Source: Candidatus Endolissoclinum faulkneri L2 (GTDB lineage: Bacteria > Pseudomonadota > Alphaproteobacteria > Thalassobaculales > Thalassobaculaceae). From it: DNA of 64,000 nucleotides. The first letter of the stretch is position 1; each line of letters starts with the position of its first letter. The translations under genes and the position numbers were made by a program. The notes below the pieces were generated by a model that was not told the DNA's origin, did not search any database, and saw only the letters and a program-made list of their open reading frames with translations. The DNA lies in NCBI RefSeq assembly GCF_000319385.1, contig NC_019566.1:1417192-1481191 (forward strand). The letters are read 5' to 3'. This document shows, piece by piece, positions 58,039-64,000 of the stretch.

Positions 58039-60864
58039 TTAATGTGCTGCTCCGTGACTATTTCCCCAGCCAGCCTTTACAACTAACGGTACGGATATAT
58101 TAAGTGATGGAGTAGCAGCTCCCTCCATCACTTCTTTAATTAAATCAGCTGTAGCCTCAATATCACTTTCAGGTACTTCAAACAATAACTCGTCGTGCAC
58201 TTGCAATAACATTTTTGCTTTAAAGTTTGCCTTATGCAAAGCAATTGACAAACGAACCATAGCTCGCTTGATAATATCAGCAGCAGTACCTTGAATTGGT
58301 GCATTAATAGCTGCCCGCTCGCCAAAATTTCTTTTGACTAGATTTTTTTCATGAATTGCATCAATATAAATCTTACGGCCAAAAAGAGTTTGTACATAGC
58401 CATACTCATGAGCTAGTCTTTTCATTTCAAGCATATAATCGATAATTCCAGAAAAGCGCTTAAAATAATCATTAATGTATCGCTGAGCTTCAATTCTCGA
58501 AATGCCTAACTGACTAGCCAAACCAAAACTAGAAATGCCATAAATGATACCAAAATTAATTGCCTTGGCTTTACGCCGAACATCAGAAGTCATCTTGTCA
58601 AGCGATATACCAAAAACTTCTGAAGCAGTTTGCTCATGAATATCTATACCGCGATTAAATGCCATACGCATTCCCTCTAATCCCGCTATATCGGCTAATA
58701 GACGTAGTTCAATTTGCGAATAATCTACCGACAGTAAAACATTACCCGGCTTTGCAACAAAGGCGGTACGAATTTTACGCCCATCGTCTGTACGTATAGG
58801 CACGTTTTGTAAATTTGGATGATTAGATGACAACCGGCCAGTTGCGACACCAGTCATCGAATATGAAGTATGAATACGCTTAGTTTCAGGGTTAATTTTA
58901 GCTAATAAAACATCAACGTAAGTAGATTTAAGCTTAACAAGACGACGATATTCGAGTATCTTAGCTGCTAACTCAACGCCTCGATCTGCCATTATTTCTA
59001 GTACTTTTGCGCCTGTGCTATAAGAACCTGTTTTGCTTTTTTTGCCCCAAGGTAATCTCAACTTGTCAAAAAGAATCTCGCCAAGCTGCTTATGTGAAGA
59101 AACGTTAAACTTTTCGCCGGCAAGATAATAGATTTCATTCTCGCGTTGCATAATACGTCTAGCAAAATCTCTAGACATATCGCCTAAAATTTTAGGATCA
59201 ACTATAATACCATTACGTTCCATATCTACTAAAACTGGAATTAACGGTCGCTCCAATACCTCATAAACAGTAGTCATATGTTCTTTGATCAAACGAGGAT
59301 GCAGCACTTTGTGCAAACGATAAATCATATCTGCATTTTCTGCAGCATAGCTCACTGCTTTATCTAAATTGACTTCAGCAAAACTGATTTGCTTTTTCCC
59401 TTTTCCACAAATATTTTCGAAAGAAATTTTGACATGCTTAAAATGCAAAAAAGTTAACTCATCAAGTTCATGGCCATGCATCTTACCCTCCAGTACATAT
59501 GAAATGCACATAATATCGTCTAAAGGAGATACACTGATTTCTCCATTAATACTTCGACTCAGGACTAAACAGTCGTATTTGGCATTGTGCGCTATCTTAA
59601 GAACTGAAGAATTTTCAAAAAGCTCTTTAAGAGCGGGAATTGCTTCATTGAACGGGATTTGCTTAACTTCCTCAACTAAAAACGAAGTTGTAGCATTTAT
59701 TTCATGGTAAATTCTATTATTCATATGACGTAAGGGAATATAGCAAGCTTTACCAGAAGATAAAGCTAGTGATATTCCTAATAATTCTGCCCGCATGGCA
59801 TTCAAAGAAGTAGTTTCTATACTAAAAGATACTATGCCATTAGCTTCGGCATTATTTATCCAAAGACGCAAATTGTCCATGCTGGTTATAAGTTCATATC
59901 TAAGATCATTCTTGGTAGAAGCAACAAGGATATTCTTATCATCTATTTTTTCATAAGAATTCTGCACAAAATTACTCTCAAAGCGAGAAATTAACTTCTT
60001 AAAATTTTGATCATATAGAAAAGATAATACATTATTCACGTCAATATCATGTATAATCAGATCTTCAACATCTTCAGATAATTGAAGATCGTCCCTCAAG
60101 GTAACTAATTGTTTAGATATTCGAGCTAAATGCGCATTTTGAATAAGTTTTTGACGACGTTTAGGCTGTTTGATTTCCTTTAAGCAGCCAAGCAATGTCT
60201 CTAAGTCTCCGTATTGCTTTATAAGCTGAGCAGCTGTCTTAATACCAATGCTTGGTACCCCTGGTATATTGTCAATATAATCTCCAGCAAGAGCTTGAAC
60301 ATCAACTACTTTTTCTGGAAATACACCAAATTTTTCCATCACTTGATCTGAGCTAATTTGCACTTTTTTCATAGGATCATAAATGCTAACTCCTGAACGA
60401 ACTAATTGCATCATATCTTTATCAGAAGATAATATGGTTACTTGCCATCCTTTCTCTACAGCTTCCCGCGTGTATGTTGCAATAACGTCATCCGCCTCAA
60501 AACCTTCCATTTCTATGCAAGGCACGTTAAAAGCCATAATGGCCTCGCGAATTAAGGGAAATTGTTTAATCAGATCTTCAGGAAGCTCTGGACGATTGGC
60601 TTTGTAGTGATGATAAATTCTGTGACGAAAGCTAAATCGACAATTATCAAAAATAACCGCCATACGATTAATATCTCTGTCTTCTATAAGCTTAATTAGC
60701 ATATTGGAAAAGCCAAACACAGCATTGACGGGCATTCCGTCCGCACGCTTCATTGGAGGAATAGCATAATACGCACGAAAAACATAGCCAGATCCATCGA
60801 CTAAAATTAGATGATCATGACCTGATTCACTTACATTGTTAACAGAAATAGTTAAATTTTTCAT
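58039..60864 (-). CDS. polA: DNA polymerase I
   Basis: 941 aa from ATG 60864; a TTG at 60906 would add 14 residues. Three domains: 5' nuclease (LILVDGSGYVFRAYYA, EGFEADDVIATY, SSDKDMMQLV, GVPSIGIKTA), 3'-5' exonuclease-like (~335-550) and polymerase (motif A LLSVDYSQIELRLLA, motif B RRKAKAINFGIIYG, motif C LLQVHDELLFEV). Polymerase and 5' nuclease motifs are intact. In the exonuclease domain, FDTET is replaced by FSIETT and YAAED by YAAEN, so two metal-binding Asp (E. coli D355 and D501) are Ser and Asn; HNAKYD is kept. Proofreading is predicted lost, as in several other bacterial Pol I enzymes. It functions in Okazaki fragment maturation and repair. Confidence 0.96.
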   Translation of the reverse strand: MKNLTISVNNVSESGHDHLILVDGSGYVFRAYYAIPPMKRADGMPVNAVFGFSNMLIKLIEDRDINRMAVIFDNCRFSFRHRIYHHYKANRPELPEDLIKQFPLIREAIMAFNVPCIEMEGFEADDVIATYTREAVEKGWQVTILSSDKDMMQLVRSGVSIYDPMKKVQISSDQVMEKFGVFPEKVVDVQALAGDYIDNIPGVPSIGIKTAAQLIKQYGDLETLLGCLKEIKQPKRRQKLIQNAHLARISKQLVTLRDDLQLSEDVEDLIIHDIDVNNVLSFLYDQNFKKLISRFESNFVQNSYEKIDDKNILVASTKNDLRYELITSMDNLRLWINNAEANGIVSFSIETTSLNAMRAELLGISLALSSGKACYIPLRHMNNRIYHEINATTSFLVEEVKQIPFNEAIPALKELFENSSVLKIAHNAKYDCLVLSRSINGEISVSPLDDIMCISYVLEGKMHGHELDELTFLHFKHVKISFENICGKGKKQISFAEVNLDKAVSYAAENADMIYRLHKVLHPRLIKEHMTTVYEVLERPLIPVLVDMERNGIIVDPKILGDMSRDFARRIMQRENEIYYLAGEKFNVSSHKQLGEILFDKLRLPWGKKSKTGSYSTGAKVLEIMADRGVELAAKILEYRRLVKLKSTYVDVLLAKINPETKRIHTSYSMTGVATGRLSSNHPNLQNVPIRTDDGRKIRTAFVAKPGNVLLSVDYSQIELRLLADIAGLEGMRMAFNRGIDIHEQTASEVFGISLDKMTSDVRRKAKAINFGIIYGISSFGLASQLGISRIEAQRYINDYFKRFSGIIDYMLEMKRLAHEYGYVQTLFGRKIYIDAIHEKNLVKRNFGERAAINAPIQGTAADIIKRAMVRLSIALHKANFKAKMLLQVHDELLFEVPESDIEATADLIKEVMEGAATPSLNISVPLVVKAGWGNSHGAAH

Positions 60865-61058
60865 AGATGTTTTCGACAAATAAGACCGATTAATTAATTC
60901 AAGCAATTGGCCTATATAAGCAAGAAAATAAAACGTTGTAATTATTTATCATAAAATTTTACTCAAGAATGATTCTTATTTCATCATCTAAAGCATATTA
61001 GTAAATTAAACGAAGAATAATAGCAAATTATAAATAATTTAGTAACAAAGCACTAAAG

Positions 61059-62318
61059 CTAAGAATTCATTTGATCAAAAAAATCTTGATTGTTTTTAGA
61101 ATGTTTGAGCTTATCGAGCAAAAATTCCATTCCATCAATCGCGCCCATTTGCATGAGAATACGGCGCAAAACCCACATCTTTGATAGAGTAGACTTATTT
61201 ACTAATAACTCTTCTTTACGTGTACCCGATTTAGTAATATCAATTGCTGGAAAAGTTCGTTTATCTGCGAGTTTACGATCAAGAATAACTTCAGCATTAC
61301 CAGTACCTTTAAATTCTTCGAATATAACTTCGTCCATTCTTGATCCGGTATCGACCAAAGCTGTAGCAATTATAGTAAGAGATCCACCTTCCTCAATATT
61401 ACGAGCTGCACCAAAGAAACGCTTGGGACGTTGTAAGGCGTTAGCGTCTATGCCGCCAGTCAGTACTTTTCCAGAAGATGGCACAACGGTATTATAGGCA
61501 CGAGCAAGGCGTGTAATAGAATCTAGCAAAATTACAACGTCTCGCTTATGTTCAACAAGACGCTTAGCCTTCTCTATAACAATCTCAGTGACTTGAACAT
61601 GACGAGAAGCTGGTTCATCAAATGTTGAAGATATTACCTCTCCGTGTACAGAGCGTACCATATCTGTCACTTCTTCTGGACGCTCATCTATAAGCAATAC
61701 AATAAGGTATACCCCAGTATTGCCTTCTGAAATTGCATGAGCAACGTTTTGTAGCATTACTGTTTTACCGGTACGTGGAGGTGCTACCAGCAATGCACGC
61801 TGACCTTTTCCTAAAGGAGAGATTAAACTAATCACCCTTGATGTAAAGTCTTTATTTTCAGTTTTAAATGCATTTTCTAAATTTAATTTTTCATTCGGAA
61901 ATAACGGAGTCAGATTGTCAAAATTAATCCTATGACGAATAGCTTCTAGATGCTCGAAATTAATTTGATTTACTTTAAGTAAAGCGAAATAACGCTCGCC
62001 ATCTTTTGGCGAACGAATCTGTCCTTCAATTGTATCTCCAGTACGTAAACCAAATCGGCGTACTTGACTAGGAGAAACATATATATCATCTGGACCAGGG
62101 AGGTAATTAGACTCCGGAGCACGAAGAAAGCCAAATCCGTCAGGAATAATCTCAAGTACTCCTTGACCTGAAATAGGCAGATCGTTTTCTGCTAGTTGCT
62201 TAAGAATAGCAAACATCATGTCTTGTTTGCGCAAGGTATTTACGTTTTCAATTTCAAGCTCTTCCGCGTAAGCGAGGAGATCAGCAGGCGTTTTAGCTTT
62301 AAGTTCTTGAAGATTCAT
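61059..62318 (-). CDS. rho: transcription termination factor Rho
   Basis: 419 aa, standard length. N-terminal helical Rho_N domain, then the RNA-binding cold-shock-like domain ([35 protein letters not shown]), and the hexameric ATPase: Walker [24 protein letters not shown], Walker [18 protein letters not shown]-loop/R-loop [22 protein letters not shown]. Keeping Rho fits the shortage of classical U-tailed intrinsic terminators in this window. It follows hemE-hemJ on the same strand after a 203-base leader. In many alphaproteobacteria mnmE comes next; here polA does. Confidence 0.97.
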   Translation of the reverse strand: MNLQELKAKTPADLLAYAEELEIENVNTLRKQDMMFAILKQLAENDLPISGQGVLEIIPDGFGFLRAPESNYLPGPDDIYVSPSQVRRFGLRTGDTIEGQIRSPKDGERYFALLKVNQINFEHLEAIRHRINFDNLTPLFPNEKLNLENAFKTENKDFTSRVISLISPLGKGQRALLVAPPRTGKTVMLQNVAHAISEGNTGVYLIVLLIDERPEEVTDMVRSVHGEVISSTFDEPASRHVQVTEIVIEKAKRLVEHKRDVVILLDSITRLARAYNTVVPSSGKVLTGGIDANALQRPKRFFGAARNIEEGGSLTIIATALVDTGSRMDEVIFEEFKGTGNAEVILDRKLADKRTFPAIDITKSGTRKEELLVNKSTLSKMWVLRRILMQMGAIDGMEFLLDKLKHSKNNQDFFDQMNS

Positions 62319-62521
62319 CTGTGGTGGATTGCCTTCAAATAATTGACACTAAAATTGTAAATAGAAATGTGGGTGGTTTTATGCATCGGACAGCCTGCAG
62401 ACGACCGCCTTGTAATACATACAATGTTATCGGAAAAATAAGTTGCTTGAGCAACAAGCTCAGCATTTTTTATGGTAATTGATTAAATAGTGTCAAGAGA
62501 GTTAATTATGGAAAATAACTA

Positions 62522-62953
62522 TCAAAAAGGTTTTGTAATAACCAAAAAAATCACAAATACCATCAAAATGGTAGGAATTTCATTCATAATTCGAAAAAAT
62601 GAAGCAGAATGTTTATTTTTATCAATCTCGAAAACTTTTCTCCAGTATCCCATAATGTGATGGATAACAGTTAATAGGATAATTAAAAAAAATTTTATAT
62701 GCAGCCAAGTATTACTAGCCAATGACCAATTCATACACAACAGAGTAATCCCAAACCCCCATGTTGCCATCATGGCTGGATTCATAATAAAACGATAAAG
62801 GCGAAGTTCCATAATTTTAAATGTTTCCGAGGTAGAAGTATTTGTATCTTCATTTGCATGATATACGAATAGTCTAGGCAAGTAGAGCAAACCCACCATC
62901 CAAGCTATTACGCTAATCAAGTGTAATGATTTGATAATACCGTACCATTCCAT
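62522..62953 (-). CDS. hemJ: protoporphyrinogen IX oxidase HemJ
   Basis: 143 aa integral membrane protein with four hydrophobic segments. Conserved HemJ features: KSLHLISVIAWMVGLLYLPRLFVYH (His ~11 in segment 1), an MxLRLYRFI-like EL RLYRFIMNPAM region, GFGITLL, WLHIKFFLI (with the conserved Lys) and RIMNEIPTILMV. It oxidises protoporphyrinogen IX to protoporphyrin IX in haem synthesis. It starts 7 bases after hemE and is almost certainly co-transcribed with it. Confidence 0.93.
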   Translation of the reverse strand: MEWYGIIKSLHLISVIAWMVGLLYLPRLFVYHANEDTNTSTSETFKIMELRLYRFIMNPAMMATWGFGITLLCMNWSLASNTWLHIKFFLIILLTVIHHIMGYWRKVFEIDKNKHSASFFRIMNEIPTILMVFVIFLVITKPF

Positions 62954-62960
62954 AAAACAC

Positions 62961-63983
62961 TTAGCTCCGAACTTGTTTTATTAATTCGATAACATTATTT
63001 ACGGGGGTGTTTGGTAAAATACCATGTCCTAAATTAAAAATAAATGGTCCTGATGATAATGATTGCATTATACGATTAGTTTCTGTTTTTAAAGCACTGC
63101 CTCCTACTAATAAAGCAATAGGATCAAGATTGCCTTGTACAGGTATAATGTTCTGTAATTCGGAAGCTATACTAAGAGGAATAGTACTATCAAGCCCTAC
63201 AGCATCAATCCCTGTATATGATGCATAATCTCTAATCATAGCCCCTGCACCTCGAGCAAAGCCAATAATTTTAATAGAAGGATGTAAACTTTTAATTTGT
63301 TTCACAATTTTTTTGGTTGGTTCTATTATCGCTTTTCTGAAAATACTTTCTGGTGCTATTCCTGCCCAGCTATCGAATAGCTGAATAATTTGGACTCCTG
63401 CTGATATCTGCTTATCTAGATAGGCGATCGTAGCATCAATAAGCAGATCAATAAGAAGTTGAAAACTTTTTGTACGTGTAAAAGCCCAAATTTTTATTTT
63501 TGTATAATCACGACTACTCCCTCCTTCTAGCATATAAGCAGCTACTGTCCAAGGACTACCTGCAAATCCTATTACTGGAATTTCCTTAGGTAAAATTTCT
63601 TTCAATCGATTAATAGTTTCATAAACATTTTTTATTCTAGTATGAAATTTATCTTCATTAAATGATGTAATATCTTTTTCAGTTTCTATTGGGGATATTA
63701 CGGGTCCTTGCCCTTCTATAAACTTTAATTTATATCCTAGAGCTAATGTTACCAAAAGAATATCTGAAAATACAATTGCTGCATTTAAATTAAATCTTTT
63801 AATAGGCTGCATGGTTACTTCACAGGCCATTTGGGGATTTAGACATAATTCAATAAACCCTCCTGTTAATTTTCTTATCTCTTTGTATTCTGGTAGATAG
63901 CGTCCTGCTTGACGCATAAACCATATGGGTGGTGGTGATTTAATTGTTTTGTTTAAAGTATCTAAAATTGGGACATTTGACAT
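62961..63983 (-). CDS. hemE: uroporphyrinogen decarboxylase
   Basis: 340 aa, full length. Decarboxylates uroporphyrinogen III to coproporphyrinogen III. Motifs: IWFMRQAGRYLPEY near the N-terminus, FSDILLV (catalytic Asp region), GFAGSPWTVAAYMLEGG, FDSWAG and FNLGHGILPNTP. With hemJ it shows the organism makes its own haem, matching the cytochrome c. In Caulobacter and relatives hemE borders the replication origin; only 17 bases lie upstream of hemE in this window, so that cannot be tested here. Confidence 0.97.
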   Translation of the reverse strand: MSNVPILDTLNKTIKSPPPIWFMRQAGRYLPEYKEIRKLTGGFIELCLNPQMACEVTMQPIKRFNLNAAIVFSDILLVTLALGYKLKFIEGQGPVISPIETEKDITSFNEDKFHTRIKNVYETINRLKEILPKEIPVIGFAGSPWTVAAYMLEGGSSRDYTKIKIWAFTRTKSFQLLIDLLIDATIAYLDKQISAGVQIIQLFDSWAGIAPESIFRKAIIEPTKKIVKQIKSLHPSIKIIGFARGAGAMIRDYASYTGIDAVGLDSTIPLSIASELQNIIPVQGNLDPIALLVGGSALKTETNRIMQSLSSGPFIFNLGHGILPNTPVNNVIELIKQVRS

Positions 63984-64000
63984 AAATTTTGAACTTTCTA

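Overview
The window looks like part of the chromosome of a genome-reduced, AT-rich alphaproteobacterial symbiont. Three things point there. (1) Gene neighbourhoods are alphaproteobacterial: rnd-lptC-lptA-lptB, ribF-ileS-lspA-BamF/DUF3035 lipoprotein, mnmE-mnmG-rsmG, Tim44-like gene-mltA, hemE-hemJ-rho. (2) Coding density is low, with many 0.6-2 kb spacers of very low GC (for example 6 G/C in 60 bases at 44221-44280). (3) There is no IS element, phage gene or CRISPR array. Embedded in this is a large trans-acyltransferase polyketide synthase (PKS) locus. From general knowledge this combination recalls 'Candidatus Endolissoclinum faulkneri', the tunicate symbiont that makes the thiazole-containing patellazoles. 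That identification is an inference, so no ptz gene symbols are assigned.

Region 1 (1-23425, all minus strand) is the PKS locus, read from right to left. Protein A (14159-23425) is KS-ACP-KS-DH-KR-cMT-ACP-KS. Protein B (8743-12498) is a luciferase-like monooxygenase, a ketosynthase lacking its third catalytic residue, and a methyltransferase. Protein C (from 8746, running off the left edge) is ACP-KS-DH-KR-cMT-ACP-KS-DH-KR. No acyltransferase, enoylreductase or thioesterase domain is present, so malonyl loading and release must be encoded elsewhere. Modules are split across the proteins, B and C overlap by 4 bases, and a 1.66 kb non-coding gap separates A from B. The PKS genes are clearly richer in GC than the spacers.

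Region 2 (24134-38397) holds gloB, rluB, ribF-ileS-lspA-lipoprotein, a lipid-A-biosynthesis N-terminal-domain (LABN) membrane protein, an NDUFA9-like SDR gene (minus), tRNA-Leu(CAG) and an RNase D gene. Two spacers here are about 2 kb long and contain strong hairpins.

Region 3 (38519-46555) holds lptC-lptA-lptB for lipopolysaccharide export, tRNA-Ala(CGC) on the minus strand, yggT and ahcY. AhcY removes S-adenosylhomocysteine, a product of the PKS methyltransferases as well as of ordinary methylation.

Region 4 (47177-63983) is mostly minus strand: mnmE-mnmG-rsmG, the Tim44-like gene-mltA, a cytochrome c, polA, and hemE-hemJ-rho, with tRNA-Gly(TCC) and pgk on the plus strand. In many alphaproteobacteria hemE, rho, mnmE, mnmG, rsmG and parAB cluster close to the replication origin. 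Here the block is interrupted by about 10 kb of other genes and parAB does not follow rsmG. PolA has lost acidic residues of its proofreading site.
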